Shown in pieces: positions 9,810 to 18,816 of a stretch of DNA of 64,000 bases (its first letter is position 1; every line of letters starts with the position of its first letter). The position numbers were made by a program, and so were the translations under genes. Under the pieces are notes generated by a model that was not told the DNA's origin, searched no databases, and was given only the letters and a program-made list of their open reading frames with translations. Location: positions 292,750 to 356,749 of the forward strand of contig NZ_JAJNKA010000007.1 in NCBI RefSeq assembly GCF_021533215.1, written 5' to 3'. Origin of the DNA: Portibacter lacus. Lineage in GTDB: Bacteria > Bacteroidota > Bacteroidia > Chitinophagales > Saprospiraceae.

Positions 9810-11609
9810 CTATAAATATCGCATTTTGAGCATGATGACACTTGCTATCCAAAGCAATAGTGATAGCACACCTCCTATGATTAAAAAATGCTTGAATCGA
9901 TAAAGACCCATTCCATATATTATTGTATTCGTTTGGTAGCCAATAGGTGTGAAAAAGCTAAAATTTGCACTGAACATTATGGCAAGTATAAAGGCTTTCG
10001 GATCTACATCTAATTTAACAGCAAGTGCAATGGCGATTGGCGTCATAATAATTGCGGTCGCATTGTTAGAAACTACACCACTCATTAACATGGTAAATAA
10101 GAATAAACATGCCAAGACAACTGTTGGCGTAAAAGTAGAGAAGATCAACATTAACTGATTAATCAACCAATCATCGGCGCCTGTATTACTCATCGCAACT
10201 CCGATAGGAATCATTCCTGCTAACAGAAAAATGATCGGCCAATTAATTGCTTTATATGCACTTGACAATTCAGTAGCACCCGAGAATAGCATCAGAAAAC
10301 TTCCAATTAATGTGGATAGTAAAATGTTACAAACTCCAGTAGCTGCTAATATGACAACCAATAATAATACTGCAATAGAAAAATTCCGTTTAAAGACACT
10401 CGTATTACTTAAATCTGAAAATTCTTCAAAAAGCAATAGGCTCTGTTCCTCTTGTAAATCTTTAAGTTTAAATTTATCGGCATACAACAAAATCCTGTCC
10501 CCTACTTCGATCCTCACTTTACTCTTTAGATCATTTACAATTCTAAACTTACGCTGGAGAATACTTTTGTGCTTTTTAATGGCGATCGGTTTAGCCTTCT
10601 CACCTAATAATCGAGTCACTGTTCTCAAGGATCTACCGATAACATCTGAACCAGGCATCACAATCACTTCGTAAAACTCAAAGTTTTTGTTTTCGTTACT
10701 TGCGATCGCTGTATTCTTATCTGATTCTAAGATTGTAAAGTCACTTTGATCTTGAAGCTTGGCTAGCATTTCTACAGTTGCTCTAATTACAATCTTATCG
10801 TCTTTCTGTAGCCTGTAATACTTCGATGGTTTAAAACTTCCAGAATTAAACTGACCTATGGAGAGTATAGAAATATCCTCGTTATCGAAAACAGGAATAT
10901 CCTTAATCTTTGTATCGATAAATGGACTATCTTCTACAAGCCCAATTAAAGTAACAAACTGTTCTAAATTATAATCTTCACTAACTGCCTTCTTATCTGA
11001 TGACTTGATCACCACTCTGACAAGGATCGTAACTACTACTATGGTTATTGCCATAAATACAAATCCCATATCAGTGAATTCAAAAAACCTCAACGAGTCT
11101 ATTCCTCTTCTTTCTGCAATTTCATTCACAATTAGATTAGTCGATGTTCCCATCAGTGTGGCACTTCCTCCTACTATACCTGCAAAAGAAATGGGCAGTA
11201 AGTACTTTATATGTTCCAGTTTTCCCTGTGCATGAAGTTCTGATATCATTTTGATAAACACGATAACAACAGCTGTGGTAGAAATAAATGCTGACGTAAA
11301 ACCTACACAAAGCATTAAAATAGGAGCGGCAATAAAAAAGGGCCACTTAACGACAGGCGCTAGAAATGTTGATAGTAATTTGATTACTCCATTTTTCTCT
11401 AATGCCCAAGCGATAATCATTAGATTCAAAATGGTGATGACAGCTGGATTCGCGAATCCCGAAATGGCTTCTTCTGGCTTCACCAGTCTGAATGCAGCCA
11501 GCAAAACCATTATCCCAAAAGATGTTTTATCTATCGGTAAAAGTTCGAGTGCAAATATGATAATAGAAGCACCAAGAATGCAGAATAAAATAATTATTTC
11601 AATTGACAT
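9810..11609 (-). CDS. SLC13/DASS-type permease with two TrkA-C (RCK-C) domains
   Basis: Inner-membrane carrier of 599 residues, of the divalent anion:sodium symporter superfamily. About 12 hydrophobic segments flank a soluble centre. The N-terminal half has GSATLMGTSTNLIVNE (about 151-166) and the C-terminal half has SNNATAIIMTPIAIALA and FFTPIGYQTNTIIYGMG, the paired hairpin motifs that bind substrate and cation in this family. The middle (about 205-380) carries two TrkA-C-like regulatory domains with GSDVIGRSLRTV and VRIEVGDRILLYA. Substrates known for such fusions include sulfate and dicarboxylates; which applies here cannot be read. It is the last gene of the run starting at ftsX, 39 bases after the DUF368 gene. 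Confidence 0.85.
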   Translation of the reverse strand: MSIEIIILFCILGASIIIFALELLPIDKTSFGIMVLLAAFRLVKPEEAISGFANPAVITILNLMIIAWALEKNGVIKLLSTFLAPVVKWPFFIAAPILMLCVGFTSAFISTTAVVIVFIKMISELHAQGKLEHIKYLLPISFAGIVGGSATLMGTSTNLIVNEIAERRGIDSLRFFEFTDMGFVFMAITIVVVTILVRVVIKSSDKKAVSEDYNLEQFVTLIGLVEDSPFIDTKIKDIPVFDNEDISILSIGQFNSGSFKPSKYYRLQKDDKIVIRATVEMLAKLQDQSDFTILESDKNTAIASNENKNFEFYEVIVMPGSDVIGRSLRTVTRLLGEKAKPIAIKKHKSILQRKFRIVNDLKSKVRIEVGDRILLYADKFKLKDLQEEQSLLLFEEFSDLSNTSVFKRNFSIAVLLLVVILAATGVCNILLSTLIGSFLMLFSGATELSSAYKAINWPIIFLLAGMIPIGVAMSNTGADDWLINQLMLIFSTFTPTVVLACLFLFTMLMSGVVSNNATAIIMTPIAIALAVKLDVDPKAFILAIMFSANFSFFTPIGYQTNTIIYGMGLYRFKHFLIIGGVLSLLLWIASVIMLKMRYL

Positions 11610-11648
11610 ATAACAATGAAAATCGTAAATAATATAATAATGTTCGTT

Positions 11649-12620
11649 CTATTTCTTTTCTACTTTTCCAAGTAAGAAAACTACAGATAATCCTATGATA
11701 AAAGTAACAATACTTATTCCTAATTGAGGTTCAAAAAACATAAAATCTGATGGTAAGACTTTAACTTCTTTAATGAGCTGAATATTATCACTAAGCAAAA
11801 GATCCTTATTCATTACTGTCACATCCGTAAGGATCGTACTTGTATCTTTATCTAACCAACTTACTGGATTTCTCCATGGCCAAATTTTATTCAAAGATCC
11901 AAGCATAAATCCTGTAAGCACCGCTAAGGTTTGGTTTTTATAATTGTCAAAGGTATAGGAAAGCACTCTTGAGAATAATACGAGTCCTAGAACACAGCCA
12001 ATAGCAAAAGAACCGATAACCAAAATACTATCTAGAGAAAAAGTGCTCAAAGCATTTTCTGCTTCCGAACGAACGATGGTATACATCCCTAATAATAAGA
12101 GAATAAAACTCCCGGAGATTCCAGGAAGAATCAGCGCGCTGATAGCAACCATTCCTGCAAGCATTACCAAAATATAATTGGTAGATCCTTCTGCAGGGCT
12201 TAATAAGGTAATGCAAAAAGCCACAATAAATCCAGCTATAATGAAAATGATATTGGAAAAATTCCAGTGATCAATTTTTCTACCGATATATATGGCTGAG
12301 GATATAATAAGTCCAAAGAAAAATGCCCATAAAGGTGCTTGGTAATTCTCAAATAGAAACCCAATCACGAAAATCCCAGAGACGATTCCGATAAGCATTC
12401 CGATCCCAAGTAAAAACAGAAAATTTCCATTGATCGCTTTCCAGAAACCTTTTATACCTTCTTCTTTCAGCGTTTTGATCAAAGAAAAATTGACAGACTT
12501 TATCGTATTGATCAACTCTTCATAAATACCAGTAATAAAAGCGATAGTACCTCCACTTACACCTGGAATAATCTCAGCTATTCCCATAGCTAACCCTTTT
12601 AATATTAATGATAATCTCAT
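11649..12620 (-). CDS. popT: DUF368 membrane protein, PopT-type polyprenyl-phosphate translocase
   Basis: DUF368 proteins (PopT) are known to return undecaprenyl phosphate from the outer to the inner leaflet of the inner membrane. The 323-residue product has the N-terminal signature GLAMGIAEIIPGVSGGTIAFITGIY (about 9-33), and the pseudo-repeat ALILPGISGSFILLLLGMY (about 161-179), the paired re-entrant motifs of this fold, plus about eight hydrophobic segments. It is separated from the S1/P1-like gene by one base. The same gene run carries uppP, whose product generates the periplasmic undecaprenyl phosphate that PopT would recover; this strengthens the role. Family membership is clear; the transport function is transferred from characterised relatives. 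Confidence 0.85.
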   Translation of the reverse strand: MRLSLILKGLAMGIAEIIPGVSGGTIAFITGIYEELINTIKSVNFSLIKTLKEEGIKGFWKAINGNFLFLLGIGMLIGIVSGIFVIGFLFENYQAPLWAFFFGLIISSAIYIGRKIDHWNFSNIIFIIAGFIVAFCITLLSPAEGSTNYILVMLAGMVAISALILPGISGSFILLLLGMYTIVRSEAENALSTFSLDSILVIGSFAIGCVLGLVLFSRVLSYTFDNYKNQTLAVLTGFMLGSLNKIWPWRNPVSWLDKDTSTILTDVTVMNKDLLLSDNIQLIKEVKVLPSDFMFFEPQLGISIVTFIIGLSVVFLLGKVEKK

Positions 12621-12621
12621 G

Positions 12622-13770
12622 TTAATGTTGTCTACCTAAAATTCTTCCTAATCCGAATGCTTTCTCTATTTTTTCGTCTATTAACTCCAGAACACCTACG
12701 TTTTCGAAAATAGGTTGTCCTGCGTCTACCCAAGCGGTATACCAGCAATCCGCAACTGATTTTATACTTCCTCTCATACGCTCTTCCACCATGCCTCCCA
12801 GTAATTCATGGTATTCTCTTGCATAGCCTTCACACTCTAAGCGAACCGTAGTTCCTAGTCTTTCTTCATAACAGTATTGTCTATCCTGTTCATAGTCCTC
12901 ACGTAATTTCATCTCCACATCTAAAACTTTCTGAAGATGACTATGCGAATCCTCTATAATCTTCCAGAAATAAGCCGTTTTATCTTCTATATAATCTGCT
13001 TGTCCTACGATAAAGTCATACTCTTCTTCTGCAAATAGTTCAGGAAGTCTACTTTCCCAGAAAGCATGAATTCCATCCTGTCCAGTCATCTGACCATTAT
13101 AATTTTCTGTCGTATGTAAAGGAACATGAGCATCAGCAATGTAGTGTCCCATATCTGTCGCAATTCGCATTATTCTATCGATATCACGAGCTTGAAAAGC
13201 TTCCGTTAATCTGTATTGTTGAACTCCTAATTCATAAGGGATGATCCCGTAAGTAGAAAAAACATCGGTAAATCTAAAGGAAGCACATTGGCCTTTCTTA
13301 AGATCGAAGTATTTCATTAAGGTATCACATTCATAAACTTGAATTTCTTCGTAGCGTTGCCTCATCCAATTGTTACGAATAAACTGCTTCCGATCTTGAA
13401 ACTCCTTACTTTCTTCGCTGTTATCAAATGCTAATTCAATAGTATCAAGGCCTTGAACAATATAAAAATCACCAAATTTAGTAACCGCATCCACGTAATT
13501 TCTTGGAACGTGATCAAATGGATTCTCTCCCCAATGATCGATATCTATATAATGTCTGACTGCTTCAAACTTTGTTGCATACCTTCTTTTATCAGGATCT
13601 ACAGCATGCTCTGAAATGTAATCTATATTTTTTTTGAAAAGACTAATCATATCGCCAGGAAGGCAGTATACTGCTAATCTATTAATCGTTCGATGTCCAT
13701 AAAATCCCCACGTCGCCGTAAATCCAGAACAAAGCAATAATAAAATTATAATCTTAGTAAAATTCTTCAT
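12622..13770 (-). CDS. Exported S1/P1-nuclease or zinc phospholipase C-like hydrolase
   Basis: Predicted exported zinc hydrolase of 382 residues. I start at ATG 13770 (MKNFTKIIILLLLCSGFTAT), because the longer frame from 13809 places 13 residues before a proper signal peptide. After cleavage the mature end is WGFYGHRTINR; a tryptophan followed by a GHR histidine at the mature N-terminus is how S1/P1 nucleases and zinc-dependent phospholipase C bind their zinc cluster. Other likely ligands: HYIDIDHWG (about 75-83) and MGHYIADAHVPLHTTENYNG (about 200-219), HAFWES (about 227). The GHYIADAHVPLH segment is characteristic. It overlaps the DUF4340 gene by 17 bases. Whether it cuts nucleic acid or phospholipid cannot be decided. 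Confidence 0.8.
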   Translation of the reverse strand: MKNFTKIIILLLLCSGFTATWGFYGHRTINRLAVYCLPGDMISLFKKNIDYISEHAVDPDKRRYATKFEAVRHYIDIDHWGENPFDHVPRNYVDAVTKFGDFYIVQGLDTIELAFDNSEESKEFQDRKQFIRNNWMRQRYEEIQVYECDTLMKYFDLKKGQCASFRFTDVFSTYGIIPYELGVQQYRLTEAFQARDIDRIMRIATDMGHYIADAHVPLHTTENYNGQMTGQDGIHAFWESRLPELFAEEEYDFIVGQADYIEDKTAYFWKIIEDSHSHLQKVLDVEMKLREDYEQDRQYCYEERLGTTVRLECEGYAREYHELLGGMVEERMRGSIKSVADCWYTAWVDAGQPIFENVGVLELIDEKIEKAFGLGRILGRQH

Positions 13771-14770
13771 AGCGCCATAATACTTTACTGAACAACAAGT
13801 CTTGAACAATCATGAATTCTCCCCAAGAACAATCAGCAAAATATCTTTCGATCCTTTTATCTTCATCGACTATTCTTGTATTAATTTCTGGATTAAATAT
13901 ATCGATAAATGGATAGAGTTTAACCGATTTAGTAACATCTTTAATATCGGTAACCGAAATTTCTACTAAAGGCATCAGTGCTTGAATAGAATCTTTTAAC
14001 ACGTGGTCATTTTCGAAAGCTTCTGCATCCACATCTTGAAAAGACCTGATAAAGTTTTCTATCGCTCCTGGTTTTATGTCGCCAGAGATCTTATATCCTC
14101 CTTTAGCATAAGGTTGCAAGTCATATTCTCCAGATGGATTTCTTAACAACTTAAAGGATTGCTTTCTATCTTTAGGATATAAAATATTGATCTCTTTAAT
14201 GTCTGACGCTGTATATGAGAATACCGTCCTATCCTTAATCTGGTCAATATCATTGATTAAAAAACGTCCTCTTAAACTTCCTTCGAAATTCGGTAAAGAC
14301 AGCACATAGGGTTGAGTATACCCATCCATTAAGAATACAGTTCCAAGTTCTCCAGCTGTTGTCCCTCCTACTTGGTAGCCTTTTAGTAATTTGCCTGTTT
14401 TATCATATATTTCAACTTTTATCCCGATTCGTCCTACAGCTTTCATCATGTTATCATAAGCTGATCTTGGCGGTATATACTTTAATTCGATCCCAGTTAA
14501 AACATCTAGCAAATTCCCCATCACATTCGGATGAATTAATTCTCCATCTTTATCGAACCATTTACCATCCTTTTTTTCAAGGATTACTTGCTTTCCGTTT
14601 CTTTGAGCAATTAGAATTTTAGCAATATCTTCTTCCTCTTCAACTGCAAATTTTCGATCTCTTGTGTCAATTGTTGAAGAAGTGTTACTTGTATTCTTAT
14701 ACATATAGTAACCGAATCCACAAAGCACAACCAACAAACCAAGCAATAATAAAGTCCTCTTATTTCCCAT
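13754..14770 (-). CDS. DUF4340 domain protein, gldG-linked
   Basis: Membrane-anchored periplasmic protein of 338 residues: one N-terminal transmembrane segment (about 4-22, TLLLLGLLVVLCGFGYYMY) and a repeating beta-rich ectodomain with the DUF4340 pattern (KQVILEKKDGKWFDKDG and IKEINILYPKDRKQSFKLLRN sections). DUF4340 genes commonly follow gldG-like genes in ABC-transporter operons, and this one overlaps gldG by 11 bases, so it probably works with the GldAFG complex in the periplasm. The exact biochemical role of DUF4340 is not established. Confidence 0.82.
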   Translation of the reverse strand: MGNKRTLLLLGLLVVLCGFGYYMYKNTSNTSSTIDTRDRKFAVEEEEDIAKILIAQRNGKQVILEKKDGKWFDKDGELIHPNVMGNLLDVLTGIELKYIPPRSAYDNMMKAVGRIGIKVEIYDKTGKLLKGYQVGGTTAGELGTVFLMDGYTQPYVLSLPNFEGSLRGRFLINDIDQIKDRTVFSYTASDIKEINILYPKDRKQSFKLLRNPSGEYDLQPYAKGGYKISGDIKPGAIENFIRSFQDVDAEAFENDHVLKDSIQALMPLVEISVTDIKDVTKSVKLYPFIDIFNPEINTRIVDEDKRIERYFADCSWGEFMIVQDLLFSKVLWRYEEFY

Positions 14771-16469
14771 CTGTTCTACTATACTTTCTTCTCCTGATGA
14801 AATTATAAATTATCCCTAAGACTATCAAAAACAACAATGGAAGACCAATATTCAGGAACTGCCAATACTTTCTCTCGTTTTGAATTTTCACTTTATTTAG
14901 CAATCGCAATTTGACATCTTTTCCTCTCGCTGCTATAAGACCTTTATCATCTAGAAGATATTCTATCGCATTAAATATAAATTGCTGATTTCCTTTGAAT
15001 GTAAATTGTTCCCACTGATTAAAACCTAATGGTGATATCCGATTGTTAGCTGGGCTGTATAAGTTCTTTGCAAAATCTGAATCTGAAATAAAAATCATCC
15101 TAGTCGGTTCAGATTTATCCTTAAATTCTTCTCCTAGATCTTGAAGCATACTTGACATCCGCTCAGATACCCTATTCTTGAAAAAAGACTCAAACGCTCC
15201 TTCTAGCAAAACTGCTATAGGTTGCGGTCCTTTGTCAAATTTTGTTTCATCCGGTTTGTATCTAAGTATTTCAAAATTCATCCGCATCGGAGCAACTTGA
15301 AATCTGGAATAGTTAGAACTGGAAAGTAAAATTTCTTTATGAATATTAGCCTTCGTTTGTATGGTATCAATTGTACTCGGGAAAAAGAAATTAACTCGAT
15401 CTATACTTTTCACAATCGGATGCTGAGAGGTGCTACCTACTAAAGGATGATAGACATAAGGAATCAGTTCCTGCTGTGCCTTTCCTCCTTGATTACCTAT
15501 TACTTGCGGAATTCTAGTGCTTTCTAAGTCCAATATTAGATTCGGTTGAATCCGTACGCCATATTTGAAAAACATATCTTCTAAACCCAGCGGGTAAATA
15601 TCTGGTAGGTAATTCCCATACTTACTAATACTATCCAAAGATGCTGTCAGGTAGTCAATCATCCATAAGACTTTTCCACCTTTCATCACATATTGATCAA
15701 TAAGAAACTGACTACGCTGCGAAATTTCACTTGTAGGACCCGCCATGATTAATAAATCAAGCTCATCTCCTATCGTATAAATACTGTCCAGGTTAATTCT
15801 GCCAATATTATAGTTATTCTTCAATATCGTTTCTAGAGCAGCTGTCTGCTGTGGCCTTAACTCACCATTCCCCTCTGTCAATAAAATATTAGGTTTTCTA
15901 GAAGTTGTTAATTTCTGAATCGCATCTGCAAATTTATACTCTAAAAGACTCACTGAATTATTCAGTGCAACTTCATCTGTGATCCCTACTCCCTGTGCCT
16001 CTAGCAAATTAACAGCAATGCTTCTGTCCCCAATATTTAAAATAGCATAAGGATAGATTAATTTCTCGACGGTCTCATTATCTTGAGCTACTCTCAGATT
16101 CGTAGGATAGATCCCATTCTCTGCAAGTTCTTCCTTTCTTGCATTTGTTTTTTCTGTACTACCTTTGGTCGGATCTTCGAAATCAAATTCAATAAGTGGA
16201 TTGATAGATCTAAAATCTTTCAGCGTTTCCAAAGCAGACTGTCTTAAACGCGTAAAACCAGATGGCAAATTTCCATCTAATAAAACTCTGACATAAACAA
16301 CTTCATCTAACTCTGTTAAAAAATTCTCTGTAGCATCAGTAAGCGTATACCTTTTCTCTTCTGTGAAATCCCATATCTTATAGACATAATTACCAACTAC
16401 ATTCAGCGCTATGATGACTCCTATGAGCAATCCAAAATTTAAAAAATCACGTGCAGCTTGTCCTTTCAT
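14760..16469 (-). CDS. gldG: Gliding-motility-associated ABC transporter auxiliary protein GldG
   Basis: GldG is the substrate-binding/auxiliary part of the GldAFG ABC transporter, required for gliding in Flavobacterium johnsoniae. The 569-residue product has an N-terminal membrane segment (about 9-30), a large extracytoplasmic region of the ABC_transp_aux type with FTEEKRYTLTDATENFL (about 34-50) and DLLIMAGPTSEISQRSQFLID (about 238-258), and a C-terminal membrane segment (about 538-558, FLNIGLPLLFLIVLGIIYNF) before a basic RRRKYSR tail. It follows gldF with a single intervening base. Length and order match known gldG. Presence does not prove gliding, since the set also occurs in non-motile members. 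Confidence 0.9.
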   Translation of the reverse strand: MKGQAARDFLNFGLLIGVIIALNVVGNYVYKIWDFTEEKRYTLTDATENFLTELDEVVYVRVLLDGNLPSGFTRLRQSALETLKDFRSINPLIEFDFEDPTKGSTEKTNARKEELAENGIYPTNLRVAQDNETVEKLIYPYAILNIGDRSIAVNLLEAQGVGITDEVALNNSVSLLEYKFADAIQKLTTSRKPNILLTEGNGELRPQQTAALETILKNNYNIGRINLDSIYTIGDELDLLIMAGPTSEISQRSQFLIDQYVMKGGKVLWMIDYLTASLDSISKYGNYLPDIYPLGLEDMFFKYGVRIQPNLILDLESTRIPQVIGNQGGKAQQELIPYVYHPLVGSTSQHPIVKSIDRVNFFFPSTIDTIQTKANIHKEILLSSSNYSRFQVAPMRMNFEILRYKPDETKFDKGPQPIAVLLEGAFESFFKNRVSERMSSMLQDLGEEFKDKSEPTRMIFISDSDFAKNLYSPANNRISPLGFNQWEQFTFKGNQQFIFNAIEYLLDDKGLIAARGKDVKLRLLNKVKIQNERKYWQFLNIGLPLLFLIVLGIIYNFIRRRKYSRTDGK

Positions 16470-16470
16470 T

Positions 16471-17202
16471 CTACCAATTCTTTTTGTCTATGGAAAGTTT
16501 AGTTGCCAATATAAACGTTGTGATAACAGATAAGAAATACAATATATCTCTTGTATCCAGCACACCTCTACTAATCGAATTATAGTGATATTCTATACCT
16601 AATCGCTCTACGAAATTATCGAAGGTGCCAATAAAAATAGGCAAACTGCTTAGATATTGAAAGCCCCAATGAAAAAGGAAACATAGAAATGCTCCGATAA
16701 CAAAAGACACGATCTGGTTCTTGCTTATAGAAGATGAAAATATACCTATCGCTGCAAAAGTTGCAGAAAGTAGTGCTAAACCAATATAAGATCCCGCAAC
16801 CGCTCCAGAGTCAATATTACCCACTGGAGAACCTAATTGATGTACGGAATAAAAGTAGATTAGTGTAGGAAGTAAAGCGAATAGAATAAGAATCAAAACA
16901 GAAAAATATTTTCCTAGAATCAGTCCGATACTGGAAATAGGTTTTGTCAATAATAATTCAAGTGTTCCATTCTGATGCTCTTCTGCAAAACTTCGCATCG
17001 ATATTGCCGGAATGAGAAATATAAATACCATCGGTGCAATGGTGAATAATTGATCCAAAGTTGCATAGTTGTAATTCAAGACACTTGTCTCTTGAAAAAC
17101 CCACATGAATAAACCTAGGAACAATAGAAAAACACCTATAATAATGTATGCTATTAATGAACTGAAAAATGCTCCTAATTCTCTTGATATGATCTGAATC
17201 AT
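16471..17202 (-). CDS. gldF: Gliding-motility-associated ABC transporter permease GldF
   Basis: Permease of an ABC-2 type transporter, 243 residues, with six predicted membrane segments. The N-terminal part MIQIISRELGAFFSSLIAYIII and the coupling region AISMRSFAEEHQNGTLELLLTKPIS (about 62-86) are typical of ABC-2 permeases of the GldF/NosY group. The ATG overlaps the last base of the gldA stop codon (TAATG), and gldG begins one base downstream, so the three subunits are translationally coupled. The transported substrate of GldAFG is unknown in general. Confidence 0.92.
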   Translation of the reverse strand: MIQIISRELGAFFSSLIAYIIIGVFLLFLGLFMWVFQETSVLNYNYATLDQLFTIAPMVFIFLIPAISMRSFAEEHQNGTLELLLTKPISSIGLILGKYFSVLILILFALLPTLIYFYSVHQLGSPVGNIDSGAVAGSYIGLALLSATFAAIGIFSSSISKNQIVSFVIGAFLCFLFHWGFQYLSSLPIFIGTFDNFVERLGIEYHYNSISRGVLDTRDILYFLSVITTFILATKLSIDKKNW

Positions 17203-18110
17203 TAGTTCGCAGTTAGTTTAGTAAATATATCTTCCATGCTATAGTCTTCCATTCTCATCCCCAATAAGACTAGACCTTCCTCTACAGCAAAATTGAATAA
17301 ATTCTTTCGTGTATTAACCTCTTTATCACATATCAAATGGAAACTTAATCCACTATGAGCCTTGATCCGCTTAACGCCTTCTATCTTTTCAATTTTCAGT
17401 GAGCTAACTTCTTTATCGAATTCCACTATTACTAATTGTTCAGCTTGCTGAAACTGGGTAAGTACTTCTATACTATCATCAGCAACTATTTTACCTTTAT
17501 TGATAATAATTACGCGATCACAAAGCGCCTGAACTTCTTGCATGATATGCGAAGAAAAAAGTACTGTTTTCTCCTTTCCTAAGTTCTTAATCAAACTTCT
17601 AATTTCAAGCAATTGATTCGGATCTAATCCGGTAGTAGGTTCATCAAGTATAAGTACTTCTGGATCATGAATTAGCGCCTGTGCTAGACCTACTCTTTGT
17701 CTATATCCTTTCGATAACTCCCCTATCCTCTTATTCGCTTCACGAGTCAGTCCCGTAAGCGTAATCATTTCTTCTACTTTTTCTTTTTTATTTTTCAATT
17801 TATGTAGACCAGCTACGAAAGATAGGTACTCTCTAATATACATTTCCTTGTAGAGCGGATTATGCTCTGGAAGGTATCCAATCTTTTTTCTGACTAAGGA
17901 AGCATGTTCATTGACATCATAATCACAAACTACGGCTTCGCCAGAACTTGCAGGCAAGTAGGAAGTAATAATCTTCATCGTCGTCGTTTTCCCAGCACCG
18001 TTAGGACCTAGAAAGCCAACGATTTCACCTTTTCGAACAGAAAAGCTGATGTCATCCAATGCTTTTTGTTCTCCATATATTTTAGTCACATTCTTTATTT
18101 CAATGGACAT
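17202..18110 (-). CDS. gldA: Gliding-motility-associated ABC transporter ATPase GldA
   Basis: Cytoplasmic ATPase subunit, 302 residues. Motifs are complete: Walker A GPNGAGKTT (35-43), Q-loop region YLPEHNPLY (about 79-87), signature LSKGYRQR (about 133-140), Walker B VLILDEPTTGLD (about 153-164) and H-loop SSHIMQE (about 185-191). The length and C-terminal extension match the GldA/DrrA-like class. In F. johnsoniae gldA is separate from gldFG, but here gldA, gldF and gldG are contiguous. It overlaps the truB end by 11 bases, so it is embedded in the ftsX-uppP-truB run. Confidence 0.92.
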   Translation of the reverse strand: MSIEIKNVTKIYGEQKALDDISFSVRKGEIVGFLGPNGAGKTTTMKIITSYLPASSGEAVVCDYDVNEHASLVRKKIGYLPEHNPLYKEMYIREYLSFVAGLHKLKNKKEKVEEMITLTGLTREANKRIGELSKGYRQRVGLAQALIHDPEVLILDEPTTGLDPNQLLEIRSLIKNLGKEKTVLFSSHIMQEVQALCDRVIIINKGKIVADDSIEVLTQFQQAEQLVIVEFDKEVSSLKIEKIEGVKRIKAHSGLSFHLICDKEVNTRKNLFNFAVEEGLVLLGMRMEDYSMEDIFTKLTAN

Positions 18111-18816
18111 CTCTTAATTCATTTATTAATGTATCTAAGTCCCAAGCATCTTTAACGTCGTAGCCCGCGGTTTTAGTTCTTTTTAGGCCAACAAGATAAG
18201 CCCCATTATTCAATGATTTCCCAAAATCATCAGCCAATGTTCTTATATAAGTACCTTTCGAACAAGTTACAGAAAATTCAACGTATGGCTTTTCTACTTT
18301 ATTTATTACAAATTCTTCAATATTTACAGTACGCTCTCTTGTCTTGACATCTTCTCCCTGACGAGCTCTTTTATAACTTGCTACTCCATCTATTTTTACT
18401 GCAGAATAAATGGGTGGAAACTGTTGAATTGCTCCCTTGAAATTCTCTACAGTATTCAAGATTTGCTCTTCTGTAATGGCTTCGATATCAAAAGTTTCGT
18501 TTTCTTCCATCTCGGCATCATACGAAAGCGTTGTTGCTCCTAATTTTAACTTTCCTTCATACTGCTTATTCAGATCAGTTAAGTCATTAATCTTTTTCGT
18601 GAACTTCCCTGTACAAATCAGCAACAAACCTGTAGCTAGAGGATCCAAAGTCCCAGCATGACCTACTTTTATCTTCTTAACACCTAGTCGATGCTTTAGC
18701 GTATACCTAATTTTATTTACTACATCGAAAGAAGTCCATTCTAGAGGTTTATCCACTAATAAAAGTGCCCCTTCTTGAAAATCAGTTTCGTTTATGTCTT
18801 TTACAAATGGAATCAT
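18100..18816 (-). CDS. truB: tRNA pseudouridine-55 synthase TruB
   Basis: TruB isomerises U55 in the T-loop of tRNAs. Start chosen at ATG 18816 (MIPFVKDINETDFQEG), which overlaps the uppP stop in an ATGA; the longer frame to 18861 adds 15 unrelated residues. The product is 238 residues with the KPLEWTSFDVVNKIR segment (about 23-37), the catalytic aspartate D58 in VGHAGTLDPLATGLL, the PPIYSAVKIDG motif (about 124-134), and the SKGTYIRTLADDFG motif (about 177-190). It is of the short type without a clear PUA domain. Confidence 0.95.
   Translation of the reverse strand: MIPFVKDINETDFQEGALLLVDKPLEWTSFDVVNKIRYTLKHRLGVKKIKVGHAGTLDPLATGLLLICTGKFTKKINDLTDLNKQYEGKLKLGATTLSYDAEMEENETFDIEAITEEQILNTVENFKGAIQQFPPIYSAVKIDGVASYKRARQGEDVKTRERTVNIEEFVINKVEKPYVEFSVTCSKGTYIRTLADDFGKSLNNGAYLVGLKRTKTAGYDVKDAWDLDTLINELRDVH

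Noticed and set aside
13771..13809. Longer start for the S1/P1-like gene
   Set aside because: It adds 13 residues ahead of a typical signal peptide.
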